DNA of 64,000 bases from Chitinophaga sp. YR627 (GTDB lineage Bacteria; Bacteroidota; Bacteroidia; Chitinophagales; Chitinophagaceae): the NCBI RefSeq assembly GCF_900114995.1, contig NZ_FOUX01000001.1, forward strand, positions 310,001 to 374,000. Reading direction: 5' to 3'. Positions 41,197 through 51,097 of this stretch are shown here, in pieces (positions within the stretch are counted from its first letter, which is position 1; every line of letters begins with the position of its first letter). Under the pieces are notes generated by a model. It was not told the origin of the DNA. It saw nothing but the letters and a program-made list of their open reading frames with translations, and ran no database searches. Made by a program: the position numbers and the translations under genes.

Positions 41197-42897
41197 TCAC
41201 CAGTTCAGCGTAACTAATGCGACTGCCTGCCGCTGTAAGCCCAGCGATAACTTCAGTTCACCGTTAGTGGTATTCTTTTGTACTACCTGTACACATTGTA
41301 ATTTTCCGGCTTTCTCCAGTTGGCTGATCTGCGCTTTTGTAGGTTGTTGCGGAGACCCCATTTTTTTCCATACTTCATAGGAGTTACTGTGATCACTATC
41401 TATGAGATAGGTTTTCACGTTCACCTTTTTAACCGGGATGTCTTTAATAGTGAGGGTCAACGCTTCGGCGGCTCCTTTTTTGTCTTCATCATGATAATTC
41501 CAGATCATGACGGCTGCTGATTTGGCAGCTTTGGCTGCGAGTGCACCGATTTCGGTCTGCTGACCCCTGATACTGGAGTCCAGGACGGTCTCCAATGGAT
41601 ACATGCGGTTAGCAGTAACGCTGACCCGGTCACCACTCATCATACCAAACATCCGGAATACGTTCAGCACGGGCTTATCTGCACCATTGGTAGCCAGGTC
41701 CCTGAATCCGTAGAACCAGGGTTGATCTTCAAATTCGAATGACCATGAAACAGCGCCCAGGAAATTGATCGCATATTGATCGGCCAGCAGGTATTTGCGG
41801 GCGAAGGAAGCGGCAGTATAGCTGGAATATAAGGTGCCATTGCGGTAGGCATTTTCAGGATTGGTGGCCATGCCACAGGCGGCGCAGCCTTCCGGGTCTG
41901 ACTCACCGATGATGAGTGGCAGATCTTTGGTCTGGGGATAGGAGGCGGCTATACGGAAACCTGCTGCTATATCACGCAGCTGAGGTGACATATTCATTCT
42001 GACGATACCATTGACCAGCTTCGGACTTCCTTTGGCATGGAATAGCAGGGCATCCAGGGGAGCGCCGGTTTTACCGGTAGCATAGTTGGTACCTGAAATA
42101 CAGTGCGCTATGAATTGAGTGGTCCATTCCGTGGCTGTTTTACCACTTGTGCCGGCAATGTTGATACCACCTATCCTGGCAGTCGGAAGGGCCTTTTTAA
42201 TGCCATCAGCAGCATAGTCGTACAGTTTGAAGAACTCTTCCCGCGTACCCTTCCAGTAATGCCCGTTCGGCTCATTCCAGACTTCCCAATACCAGCTTTC
42301 CACTTCCTTCTGACCATAGCGTTCAATGGAGTGTCTGGCCCACTGATAGGCCAGTTCTCGCCATTTATCATAGTCTTTAGGCGGATATGCCCAGCCGGTT
42401 ATGATATCCGTATAGGGATCGCCGGGTTTCCAGTAATGCCGGTAAGGATCAGGATGGGTAGAGAGTGCCTGGGGCATAAAGCCGATCTGTACCAGGGGTT
42501 TCATACCACGGTTGATATAGGTGTCAAAGATGCTGTCAATGATCCGCCAGTCATAGATCGGTTTACCGTTTGCATCTTCCGTATAGACATTGGTGGAACC
42601 CCATTTCAGGGCGGCCACACCGTCTCCCGTCACCAGCAGACTATGAGTTCTGACATATACCGGCACCGGACTCAGTGCCGCGATCTCACTGAGCAGCTTT
42701 TTACCGTCTTTCATATAGGTATAATTGGGCTCATCGTAACCAAACCAGGCCCATACGGGTTTCATCGGACCGACAACCTGTCCCAGCTGTACATCTATAG
42801 ATGCAGGTACGTTGCCGGCTGAAGTCTGGAAGGTGGATTGTGCTGACAAGGTACCACTTAGGGCTACACAAAGGCTGATCAGTATGGATTGTTTCAT
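41197..42897 (-). CDS. GH39-type glycoside hydrolase (beta-xylosidase-like), secreted
   Basis: 566 residues with a signal peptide ('ILISLCVALSGTLSAQ'). The clan-A TIM barrel is supported by the acid/base motif 'WYWEVWNEPNGHYW' with Glu209 and the nucleophile motif 'LPLIIGESDPEG' with Glu332. Other blocks include 'AWFGYDEPNYTY', 'VPVYVRTHSLL', 'YDWRIIDSIFDTYINRGMKP' and 'LDALLFHAKGS'. A C-terminal beta domain follows ('EALTLTIKDIPVKKVNVKTY'), as in GH39. Activity on xylosides or related glycosides is a family inference. It stands alone beside the sigma-factor-controlled locus, facing away from it. Confidence 0.88.
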   Translation of the reverse strand: MKQSILISLCVALSGTLSAQSTFQTSAGNVPASIDVQLGQVVGPMKPVWAWFGYDEPNYTYMKDGKKLLSEIAALSPVPVYVRTHSLLVTGDGVAALKWGSTNVYTEDANGKPIYDWRIIDSIFDTYINRGMKPLVQIGFMPQALSTHPDPYRHYWKPGDPYTDIITGWAYPPKDYDKWRELAYQWARHSIERYGQKEVESWYWEVWNEPNGHYWKGTREEFFKLYDYAADGIKKALPTARIGGINIAGTSGKTATEWTTQFIAHCISGTNYATGKTGAPLDALLFHAKGSPKLVNGIVRMNMSPQLRDIAAGFRIAASYPQTKDLPLIIGESDPEGCAACGMATNPENAYRNGTLYSSYTAASFARKYLLADQYAINFLGAVSWSFEFEDQPWFYGFRDLATNGADKPVLNVFRMFGMMSGDRVSVTANRMYPLETVLDSSIRGQQTEIGALAAKAAKSAAVMIWNYHDEDKKGAAEALTLTIKDIPVKKVNVKTYLIDSDHSNSYEVWKKMGSPQQPTKAQISQLEKAGKLQCVQVVQKNTTNGELKLSLGLQRQAVALVTLNW

Positions 42898-43137
42898 AAC
42901 GGGTGCATTACTTGTCTAAATTTAAACAATTTGATTGAATGTCCTATAAACACTTATAGTGTGTCTTCTCCCTGTTGCTAAACAGTATAATGTAATTACA
43001 AAAAGATAACATGAATTTGGTCTATGTACACAGGCGTTATAATAGACCAGTTCTTCCAGGCTGAGGCCTCTTTTTCATTCCTTTTTTTTTAATTTATTTA
43101 CTATTTTGCGAAAAGATAGACAACCAAAAAATCGATT

Positions 43138-43725
43138 TTGCCAGGTGTTTCGTCATATGAGGAGGATGAGTTACTTACAGCCATAGCAGCCAATGATACC
43201 GCTGCCTATTCCCATTTGTATGATGTGTATTATAACACCCTGGTATATTTTTCCCTCAGTATTATTCAGGATCAGCATCAGGCGGAAGACATCGCTACAG
43301 AGTCGCTACTTAAATTATGGCAATCGCCAAACCGGTTTGAGTCAATCGGGAAATTGAGAGCTTATCTTTTTACACTGGCCAGGAATGCCAGTCTTAATTA
43401 TCTGAAACACCTCCGTGTACGTGAAAAGCGTTCCCTGGAAATTTCGGAGCAGGAACAACATGACGACAACAGCATCGCTTCGCTGATGGCGGAATCGGAG
43501 TTAATGCGCCTTATTTACCAGGAAATAGCCAGACTACCGGACAATTACCGGCAGATAGTAGAATTATTATATCTACAGGATATGCCTTCGGCAGATGTAG
43601 CTGCCCAACTGGATATTTCAATGGAAAACCTGCGGCAACGTAAAGCCAGGGCCATAAAAGAGTTAAAAACGGTACTCCTGAAGAAAGGAGTAAGCAGCCA
43701 GTTTCTGTCAATTTTATTTTTTTGA
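43138..43725 (+). CDS. ECF RNA polymerase sigma factor (FecI-like)
   Basis: 195 residues. The start is a TTG at 43138, since no ATG or GTG lies in frame before the sigma-2 region. Region 2 spans about 20-90 ('YSHLYDVYYNTLVYFSLSII', 'HQAEDIATESLLKLWQSPNR', 'LRAYLFTLARNASLNYLKHL'). Region 4 is at about 125-185 ('IARLPDNYRQIVELLYLQDM', 'PSADVAAQLDISMENLRQRK'). It directs RNA polymerase to promoters of the downstream SusCD locus when released by its FecR partner, encoded 44 bases further on. This pairing is well established in Bacteroidota; the specific target promoter is inferred. Confidence 0.95.
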   Translation: MPGVSSYEEDELLTAIAANDTAAYSHLYDVYYNTLVYFSLSIIQDQHQAEDIATESLLKLWQSPNRFESIGKLRAYLFTLARNASLNYLKHLRVREKRSLEISEQEQHDDNSIASLMAESELMRLIYQEIARLPDNYRQIVELLYLQDMPSADVAAQLDISMENLRQRKARAIKELKTVLLKKGVSSQFLSILFF

Positions 43726-43769
43726 GAAAATGCTGTCACGTTTTGTAATGCTCAGTTGTTATACTGGAA

Positions 43770-45020
43770 ATGACGGGAATGCCAACAGACGACTTTACAT
43801 CGATGGACCATGCTTTTGACGAAAGGATTGTACGTCTGCTACATCAGCAGCTTACGGGAGAGGTGTTGACTGCCGGAGAGCAGCAGGAGCTGGATACCTG
43901 GAAGAATAGGTCGTTGTCTAATACCGCTTTATCAGAGAAAATAAATGACGAAGCCGCTGTACAGCAGATGCTACAGGTCTGGCATCAGATAGAACGTAAC
44001 CGGGAACAGAACAAAATACGCTTTCTCTCCATGCTGCAGGACTTGCAGCATTCATCCATCAGCAAACGTCCTTTGCTGCGTTTCCTCAGTCATCGTGTAT
44101 TCCGCTATGCAGCTGCTGTTGCATTGCTCATAGGAGTAGCCACATTCCTGTGGGTCAATCAACGGAAGCCTGCAGGACCAGGTAATAATATGGCGGCTGC
44201 CGGCAAAAATATGCCGATAGCACCTGGCCGTGATGGCGCCATACTCACGCTGGCAGATGGTTCTACCATGGTGCTGGATAGCGCTGGTAATGGCGTCCTG
44301 GCTAACCAGAATGGTACCAGCGTTGTACTGCAAAACGGACAACTGGCCTATAATACAGGTGACGGAGCCGCCGGAGCGCCGGTATATAATACCGTGAGTA
44401 CGCCCAAGGGAAGACAGTTTAAGCTCATATTACCTGATGGTACAAAAGTCTGGCTGAATGCTGCCAGCATCATCAGATATCCAACTTCCTTTGAAGGTAA
44501 AGAACGTAATATAACATTGCAGGGAGAAGCCTATTTTGAGGTGAGTCAGGATGCAAAAACACCATTTAAAGTCACTACAGACGAAGCAACCACAATCGAA
44601 GTGCTGGGCACCAGCTTCAATATTAATGCATACACCAACGAAAATATCATACGGACCACCCTCCTTGATGGAGCCGTAAGAATCAATGCTTATCACCAGA
44701 CAGCCACGCTTAAACCGGGACAACAGGCAGCTGTGAAGCCATCTAAAGGACAAATGGTGGTACTTAATGCAGTAAATACAGATCAGGTAATGGCCTGGAA
44801 AAATGGGCTGTTCAATTTTGATGATGCCAGCCTCGATGAAGTAATGCGTCAACTGGAGCGCTGGTACGACATAGAAGTGGTGTACGAGAAAGGTATACCG
44901 ACCGCACATTTCGGCGGTGAGATCAACAAACAGAATACACTACAGGACGTATTACATATCCTTGAAGGCTCAAAAGTCGACTTTCAGCTGGAAGGACGTA
45001 AGCTCATTGTAAAGCCATAA
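43770..45020 (+). CDS. FecR-family anti-sigma factor
   Basis: 416 residues. The cytoplasmic N-terminal helical domain (about 1-105, 'MDHAFDERIVRLLHQQLTGE') binds the sigma factor. One membrane helix is at about 110-130 ('VFRYAAAVALLIGVATFLWV'). The periplasmic FecR domain (about 205-310) reads 'TPKGRQFKLILPDGTKVWLN', 'ITLQGEAYFEVSQDAKTPFK', 'IEVLGTSFNINAY'. The C-terminal DUF4974 domain (about 345-416) has 'FDDASLDEVMRQLERWYDIE'. It relays the signal from the STN domain of the SusC protein encoded next, to the sigma factor upstream. Confidence 0.96.
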   Translation: MTGMPTDDFTSMDHAFDERIVRLLHQQLTGEVLTAGEQQELDTWKNRSLSNTALSEKINDEAAVQQMLQVWHQIERNREQNKIRFLSMLQDLQHSSISKRPLLRFLSHRVFRYAAAVALLIGVATFLWVNQRKPAGPGNNMAAAGKNMPIAPGRDGAILTLADGSTMVLDSAGNGVLANQNGTSVVLQNGQLAYNTGDGAAGAPVYNTVSTPKGRQFKLILPDGTKVWLNAASIIRYPTSFEGKERNITLQGEAYFEVSQDAKTPFKVTTDEATTIEVLGTSFNINAYTNENIIRTTLLDGAVRINAYHQTATLKPGQQAAVKPSKGQMVVLNAVNTDQVMAWKNGLFNFDDASLDEVMRQLERWYDIEVVYEKGIPTAHFGGEINKQNTLQDVLHILEGSKVDFQLEGRKLIVKP

Positions 45021-45236
45021 TTCCGGCCCATTCATGGCAGGGACCGGCAATTAAAGCCAACGTATGCAATATCGTTAACAATAAATATTCAACCGCAACA
45101 TGACCTGAGTTTCTCAGGGAAACAGCAGCAAAAAAGCCGGAAGTGGTTGCGACACTCCCGGCCGGAGGCTGGGCTGATCCCTTTACAATTTCTAGGACGA
45201 AATGCAATTTTATCAACCCTAACCAACGTGTAAGTT
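45021..45236. other. Leader region between fecR and susC with a minus-strand hairpin
   Basis: 216 bases without a gene. They hold the terminator-like hairpin 45136-45162, whose T tract (six residues) is on the minus strand. The promoter for the SusC operon should be here, but no exact -7 box was found. Confidence 0.55.
45130..45162 (-). terminator. Minus-strand terminator in the SusC leader
   Basis: Read on the minus strand, a 10-bp stem (45162-45153 with 45145-45136, one G-U pair) is followed by TTTTTT. On the plus strand the same stem has a mismatch and no T tract, so it serves the minus strand. There is no annotated minus-strand gene to terminate. Confidence 0.6.
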
Positions 45237-48200
45237 ATGGATTTTACTGCTTATCCCAAGCCGTACCTGAAAGCTATGCCTGTTCAGGAAGCTGCGGCCC
45301 GGGGCTTATCAACCAAATCGCTGCCGGTGGACAGCCTGAAAGTCAAGACAGGCCACCACTCGTGGACAGCCACAATATTTCTTGCTATGAAATTGACATT
45401 CATGCTGCTTTTTGTAGCACTTCTTCATGTCAGGGCTTCCGTGGAAGCACAAACAGTGTCAGTGTCCGGCAACAATCTGTCCGTTAAAGCACTCCTGCAA
45501 ACCATTCGTCAGCAAACCGGCTACGTGGCATTCTACAACCAGGATATGCTCACCAATGCCAAAACCGTTTCCGTCAAAGGTAATATCGCTTTACCTGAAC
45601 TGATCAGCATCATGTCGAAGGACCAGCCCTTTCATATGGAGCTGAAAGAAAACACAAAGACAATTGTCATCACACCAAAGGTGATCCCAGTTGAGTTTAC
45701 ATTGGAATATGTCAATGCAGTACCCGCGAAAATCACCGGACATGTAGCTGACAGCGTATGTAACTGCCCATTGCCGGGAGCGACTATCCGGGTGAAAGGG
45801 AAAACAGCAACTACTTCAACGGATGCACAGGGTAACTTCACGATTGAAGCAGAAACCGGGGATGTGCTGCTTATTTCCTTTGTGGGATACCGGCCCGCAA
45901 CATATACCGTTCGCAGAGATAAGAGCATTACGATTGTTATGGCCTCTGCGGTATCATCTATCAACAATGTGGTGGTAACGGGTATCTTCAACAAGGCAAA
46001 AGAATCCTACACAGGGGCTGCCAAGACAATTACGGCCAAAGAGATCCAGAACTTCCAGGGTAGAAATATTTTTGTCACCATTGGTAATATCGATCCGTCT
46101 TTTTATATCGTACCCAACAACAGCTTTGGTTCCGATCCAAACCATCTGCCGGATATCCAGATGAGAGGAAACAGGAACCTGCCCAATATCGATCAGCTGC
46201 AGGATAATACCTCTGCACTCATCAATACGCCGCTGATCATCATGGATGGTTTTCCCATCACCCTGCAACGTATGATGGACCTGAATACCAATGAAATTGC
46301 TTCCATCACTTTGCTGAAAGATGGTCCTGCAACTGCTATCTATGGTTCCAGAGGTGCGAATGGCGTTATTGTCATCACCACTAAAGAACCTGTACCCGGT
46401 AAGCTGCGCCTTACCTACAGAGGTGGACTGAGTCTGAGTGCGCCTGATCTCAGTTCCTATCACCTGCTGAATGCACGTGATAAACTGGAACTGGAAAGAC
46501 TGTCCGGCTTCTACTACAACTCAACAAAGAGCCCTGAACAGAATATCAGTTTGCAGCAATACTACAACCAGATTAAAGCAGTGGTGGAAAGTGGCGTTAA
46601 TACTGACTGGATGTCCAAACCTTTACGCAATGGTGTAGACCAGCAGCATTCCCTTCGGTTGGAAGGTGGTGACGCGGCCTTCCGTTATGCCCTGATCGGT
46701 GATGTACATAAGATCAATGGTGTAATGAAAGGTTCTGACAGACGGACCATCAACGGAACTGCGGACCTCTCTTACCGCCTTAAAACATTGAATTTCCGTA
46801 ATAGTCTGACAGTGGGTAGTGTCAATGCAAGCGAATCTCCATGGGGTGCTTTCGGTGACTATGTGAAGCTCAATCCATACTGGAGCCCTTATGATTCTGC
46901 CGGCAATATCGTGAGGACATTTACGCCGTTTAACTATGATTACTGGGTACAAAAAAATGGCACCGGCGGGAAGCCATATCCCAACCCGATGTATGACGCT
47001 ACGCTGAATACATTCAACAGAAGCCAGTATCTCAATATCATCAACAATTTCCAGGTTGACTGGTCGCCATTTAAACATTTTACTGTAAGAGGTGCTTTTG
47101 GTATCAATGCGACCAACCTCAACTCCGATATATTCAAACCTGCAGAACATTCTGCCTTCGCTGGTTACAGTGATGCAGATATCCTTCGTAAAGGTACCTA
47201 TGACTATGGTACAGGCAAGTCCTTCAGCTATACCAGTAACCTGAATCTCCAGTATAGTAATCTCTTCAGAGGACTGCACTACCTGAGTATCGGTGCACAA
47301 ATGGAAGCAGCTGAAGATAAAAGTAATAACTACAGCTTTTCCGCAGAAGGTTTCCCGGATGCCAGTATCGATTTCCTGGGTATGGCGCTGCAATACCAGC
47401 AGAATGGCCGTCCAGGTGGTAGCGAAGCCACTACCAGAAGAGTGAGTGCGGTAGGTAACGTCAGTTATAGCTACGACGACCGTTACTTTGCAGACGTCAG
47501 TTATCGCTTAGATGGAGCTTCTCAGTTTGGTACCAACAGCCGCTTTGCACCATTTTATTCTTTGGGCGCTGGCTGGAACCTGCATCATATCAACTTTATA
47601 CATGACAATCTGCCGTTCGTAAACAGATTAAAACTCCGTGGTTCGTACGGTGTGACAGGTAACCAGGCGTTTTCCGCTTATCAGCCACTGGCCACCTATG
47701 GGTATATCATCAATGATCACTATAAGAACTGGCTGGGTGCCAGCCAAACATCCCTGGGTAATCCAGATCTGCAGTGGCAGAAAAACCAGAAATACAATGC
47801 TGGTGCAGAGGCTGACTTATTCCGCGGAAGGATCACCATGCAGGCTGATTTCTATAAAGAGAAAACCTCTAATCTTTTATCATCCCTGGAACTTCCTTAT
47901 TCCAACGGATTCACCAGCTATGTCGAAAATATCGGTCAGCTGGAACAAACAGGATGGCAGGCGAGTGCGACTGTGATGCTGATACAGGATGATGCGCGCC
48001 GCATTAACTGGTCCGTAACCGGAAACATTACACACAACACGGACAGGATCGTAGAACTGTCGCAGGCCATGAAAGCTGCCAATGAGAAGCTGGCATTGCT
48101 GACCGACGGTAGTACACCCAATAAGATTATACGGGAAGGCGCTTCACAGAATACCATCTACGCCGTGCGTTCAATGGGTATAGACCCCAGTACCGGCCGC

Positions 48201-48731
48201 GAATTATTTAAGACACGCAAGGGAGAAGTTACCTACTCCTGGAATGCGGCAGACAGGGTAGCAGTGGGCTTAAATCAGCCAACCTATCGTGGTAACTTCA
48301 GTACACTGGTACGTTATCAGGGGCTTTCCTTTAATGCATCCTTCGGCTATCGCCTGGGTGGACAGATATACAACCAGACGCTGGTTGATCGTGTGGAAAG
48401 TGCAGATAAATTCTTTAACGTAGATGCCCGCGTGTTTACCGACCGCTGGAAACAGCCTGGTGACAAATCGTTCTTCAGAGGTATCAATGACTATTCCGCT
48501 ATTTTCCCTTCTTCCAGATTTGTGCAGAATGAATCAACCCTCACCTGCCAGAACATCAACATTACCTATAATGTGCTGAACAGAGCATGGTTGCAACATG
48601 CCGGTCTGCAGGCATTGACGCTTTCAGCCAATACCGGTGAGCTGTTCTACCTGTCTACGGTAAAGCAGGAGAGAGGACTGGATTATCCATTTACAAGGCA
48701 GGTTTCATTTAATGTATTTGCCACTTTCTAA
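45237..48731 (+). CDS. SusC-family TonB-linked transducer with STN domain
   Basis: 1164 residues. The first hydrophobic stretch is at about 51-70 ('MKLTFMLLFVALLHVRASVE'), so the true start may be the ATG at 45387 instead, with a 50-residue shorter chain. Order: STN domain (about 80-145, 'LSVKALLQTIRQQTGYVAFY', 'LPELISIMSKDQPFHMELK'); carboxypeptidase-like domain (about 165-235, 'LPGATIRVKGKTATTSTDAQ', 'GNFTIEAETGDVLLISFVGY'); plug ('NEIASITLLKDGPATAIYGS', 'RGANGVIVITTK'); and barrel to the end ('RQVSFNVFATF'). STN lets the receptor signal to the FecR protein encoded upstream. It imports the locus substrate with the SusD lid. Confidence 0.96.
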   Translation: MDFTAYPKPYLKAMPVQEAAARGLSTKSLPVDSLKVKTGHHSWTATIFLAMKLTFMLLFVALLHVRASVEAQTVSVSGNNLSVKALLQTIRQQTGYVAFYNQDMLTNAKTVSVKGNIALPELISIMSKDQPFHMELKENTKTIVITPKVIPVEFTLEYVNAVPAKITGHVADSVCNCPLPGATIRVKGKTATTSTDAQGNFTIEAETGDVLLISFVGYRPATYTVRRDKSITIVMASAVSSINNVVVTGIFNKAKESYTGAAKTITAKEIQNFQGRNIFVTIGNIDPSFYIVPNNSFGSDPNHLPDIQMRGNRNLPNIDQLQDNTSALINTPLIIMDGFPITLQRMMDLNTNEIASITLLKDGPATAIYGSRGANGVIVITTKEPVPGKLRLTYRGGLSLSAPDLSSYHLLNARDKLELERLSGFYYNSTKSPEQNISLQQYYNQIKAVVESGVNTDWMSKPLRNGVDQQHSLRLEGGDAAFRYALIGDVHKINGVMKGSDRRTINGTADLSYRLKTLNFRNSLTVGSVNASESPWGAFGDYVKLNPYWSPYDSAGNIVRTFTPFNYDYWVQKNGTGGKPYPNPMYDATLNTFNRSQYLNIINNFQVDWSPFKHFTVRGAFGINATNLNSDIFKPAEHSAFAGYSDADILRKGTYDYGTGKSFSYTSNLNLQYSNLFRGLHYLSIGAQMEAAEDKSNNYSFSAEGFPDASIDFLGMALQYQQNGRPGGSEATTRRVSAVGNVSYSYDDRYFADVSYRLDGASQFGTNSRFAPFYSLGAGWNLHHINFIHDNLPFVNRLKLRGSYGVTGNQAFSAYQPLATYGYIINDHYKNWLGASQTSLGNPDLQWQKNQKYNAGAEADLFRGRITMQADFYKEKTSNLLSSLELPYSNGFTSYVENIGQLEQTGWQASATVMLIQDDARRINWSVTGNITHNTDRIVELSQAMKAANEKLALLTDGSTPNKIIREGASQNTIYAVRSMGIDPSTGRELFKTRKGEVTYSWNAADRVAVGLNQPTYRGNFSTLVRYQGLSFNASFGYRLGGQIYNQTLVDRVESADKFFNVDARVFTDRWKQPGDKSFFRGINDYSAIFPSSRFVQNESTLTCQNINITYNVLNRAWLQHAGLQALTLSANTGELFYLSTVKQERGLDYPFTRQVSFNVFATF

Positions 48732-48737
48732 ACCAGG

Positions 48738-50246
48738 ATGAACATGAAGAAACTAATATCAACAACTATACTATTAGGCGCGCTGGCATTCAGCAGCTGT
48801 AATAAATATCTTGACGTAACGCCACAGGCGCAAACAACGAAAGACCAGATATTCAGCACAGAGAAGGGCTTCCGTGATGCGCTGACGGGCGCCTATATTC
48901 AGATGAAAAGTAACAATACCTACGGTGGTAGTCTGATGTGGGGCAATATTGAATTTATGGCCCGTAACTGGGATGTAGTATCTGTGAGTAATGTGGGATT
49001 GAACAGCCTTGTCAACGCTAACTATACGGATGCGACCGTAAGAAGCTGGCTTGATAATACGTACGCTGATCTCTATAAGGTGGTAGCCAGTGTAAATAGT
49101 ATTCTGGAGAGAATTGATGCACAGAAGGGCATATTTACCGGTAATAACTATTCCCTGATTAAGGGAGAAGCGCTGGCCTTACGTGCTTTTAACCACTTTG
49201 ATGTACTGCGCATGTACGGACCTATGCCTGATAATCCTGGTCAGGGGCCACTATTACCTTACGTGAAAGAAGTGACACATGAGATCATTACGCCTGTAGG
49301 CTATAATGAATTCGCACAGAATATCCTTTCTGATCTGGATGCAGCAGAAGCCCTGATGAAGGATACAGATCCTATCAGGACCTATTCACTGGCAGAGTTA
49401 AATCCGCCGACCAATATCAATACACCGCCGGTGGTAGCGGATAATTTTTACATGTACCGTCAGATAAGACTGAACTACTATGCTGTGCTGGCATTGAAAG
49501 CAAGGGTGTATATGTATCTCTCTACTACCGATCCTTCCAATAAGATCAATGCCGCAAAATATGCGCAGATGGTGGTGGACGCAAGAGACCATTTCGGTGC
49601 ACCGACTTTCAGATTAGGGAAGGAAAGTGACCGCGTATCCGGTGATTATCTCATGTCTTCAGAACATATTGCATCGCTGAGCGTGTATAATCTGGATGCC
49701 ATTGCTAACGGTACTTTCGGTGAACTCGGTTCGCTGGCACGCAGTGACTTTAACGTGCAGGATGGGTTTTATTTCCTCAATAATCTCTTCCCTGTGGCAG
49801 AAAGGACTTCTGATGTAAGATGGAAGGAAATGTGGGTATACAGAGCCAATAATCCCAGTTATGTTATTTACAGGAAGTTCAATCAGCGTGCGTCAGGTCC
49901 TGTGTTACAGGTACCGTTATTGCGGCTTAGCGAGATGTACCTGATCCTGACAGAATGCGCTACCGGAAAAGAGGACGCAGAGGCTGCCTATGGCGCTTAT
50001 TGCAATGAAAAGGGCATTCCTTTCCCTACCGGCTTCAATACCGCAGGCTGGGAAGCTGACCGCAGGAATAAGATCATTCGTGAATATGTACGTGAACTGT
50101 ATGCAGAAGGCCAGACATTCTTTACTTACAAAAGGTTGAATGTGACTACGCTTCCTGCCAGCTGGACCGCTGCTTATTATACCGGCACTGTTGCCAGATA
50201 TGTTGTACCAAAACCGGATCGCGAAATTAACTACCACAACAACTAA
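48738..50246 (+). CDS. SusD/RagB-family lipoprotein
   Basis: 502 residues. Lipobox 'LAFSSC' gives lipidated Cys21. Usual blocks are 'YLDVTPQAQTTKDQIFSTEK', 'GFRDALTGAYIQMKSNNTYG', 'KGEALALRAFNHFDVLRMYG', 'VLALKARVYMYLSTTDPSNK' and 'LRLSEMYLILTECATGKEDA'. The C-terminal 'REYVRELYAEGQTFFTYKRL' is the typical late motif. It forms the surface lid on the SusC barrel encoded 6 bases upstream. Its stop overlaps the ATG of the next gene, showing an operon. Confidence 0.96.
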   Translation: MNMKKLISTTILLGALAFSSCNKYLDVTPQAQTTKDQIFSTEKGFRDALTGAYIQMKSNNTYGGSLMWGNIEFMARNWDVVSVSNVGLNSLVNANYTDATVRSWLDNTYADLYKVVASVNSILERIDAQKGIFTGNNYSLIKGEALALRAFNHFDVLRMYGPMPDNPGQGPLLPYVKEVTHEIITPVGYNEFAQNILSDLDAAEALMKDTDPIRTYSLAELNPPTNINTPPVVADNFYMYRQIRLNYYAVLALKARVYMYLSTTDPSNKINAAKYAQMVVDARDHFGAPTFRLGKESDRVSGDYLMSSEHIASLSVYNLDAIANGTFGELGSLARSDFNVQDGFYFLNNLFPVAERTSDVRWKEMWVYRANNPSYVIYRKFNQRASGPVLQVPLLRLSEMYLILTECATGKEDAEAAYGAYCNEKGIPFPTGFNTAGWEADRRNKIIREYVRELYAEGQTFFTYKRLNVTTLPASWTAAYYTGTVARYVVPKPDREINYHNN

Positions 50247-51079
50247 TGACGACCATGAAACAGATCATATGCTTTTGCTGCTTTGCGCTGGTAATGGCTG
50301 CCGGCTGCAAGAAAGCGCCCTATCTCACCTATTCTGATATCGCCCGTATTCAGATGGCTGATACCATTACACAGTCTGCCACCTTCGTGTTTGAACCGCA
50401 GAACATTGTACAGGATACCGCCTACATTCAGGTGAATACGATTGGAGGTATTGCCCCGTACGACAGACAGGTGAAATTTGTACAGATCATCGATTATTCC
50501 TATACCTATAAACGCGATAGCATCACTAATCAGATCATAGACAGCGTTGCAACTGAGACACCTTTCAGGGCGATACCTGGTGTTCACTATGTCAACTTTG
50601 ACGACAAAAACATGCAGTCGCTGATGGTTGTGAAGGCGAATGAGGCAACTGCCCGCATTCCGGTGATCCTGTTGAGAGATACCAGTCTGGCTACCAATAC
50701 TTACCGTCTTCATATCCAGCTGGCAGCGAATTCAGAGTTTGGTTTGGGCGAACAGATAGCACGTGAAAAAATGCTGACCTTCTCTGACCACCTGGAACGT
50801 TTTGATTCCTGGCGCGTAGATAGTTACCTGGCGCCGGCATTCAGCTGGTTTGGCAAATACAGTGTAGGGAAACACCAGTTTATGATCGATGTACTCAAAC
50901 AGAATATCGATGACGGATGGTTTAAGGCAGCCAACAGCAATGGGTCGCTTCGGCAGTATGTCACAGTGCTGAAACAGGCATTAATAGACTTCAACGGTAA
51001 CCCTGACAATATAGCCAGTGGTAAAGCGCCGATACGTGAAACATCTTCGCCTTCCAGTTCTGCTATCACATTCCCATAA
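50246..51079 (+). CDS. DUF4843-type surface lipoprotein
   Basis: 277 residues with lipobox 'VMAAGC' and Cys21. The start codon overlaps the stop of susD (TAATG); an ATG nine bases later is also possible. The mature chain is beta-rich: 'QSATFVFEPQNIVQDTAYIQ', 'GGIAPYDRQVKFVQIID', 'MVVKANEATARIPVILLRDT'. This is the DUF4843 pattern that accompanies SusCD pairs in Bacteroidota. It probably sits with SusD at the cell surface and helps hold the substrate. The role is not established. Confidence 0.85.
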   Translation: MTTMKQIICFCCFALVMAAGCKKAPYLTYSDIARIQMADTITQSATFVFEPQNIVQDTAYIQVNTIGGIAPYDRQVKFVQIIDYSYTYKRDSITNQIIDSVATETPFRAIPGVHYVNFDDKNMQSLMVVKANEATARIPVILLRDTSLATNTYRLHIQLAANSEFGLGEQIAREKMLTFSDHLERFDSWRVDSYLAPAFSWFGKYSVGKHQFMIDVLKQNIDDGWFKAANSNGSLRQYVTVLKQALIDFNGNPDNIASGKAPIRETSSPSSSAITFP

Positions 51080-51097
51080 CCATCAACCATCCATCTC

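Noticed and set aside
46623..47393. 256-codon minus-strand frame inside the second SusC gene
   Set aside because: The SusC frame is well conserved here; the opposite frame is a by-product of codon bias.
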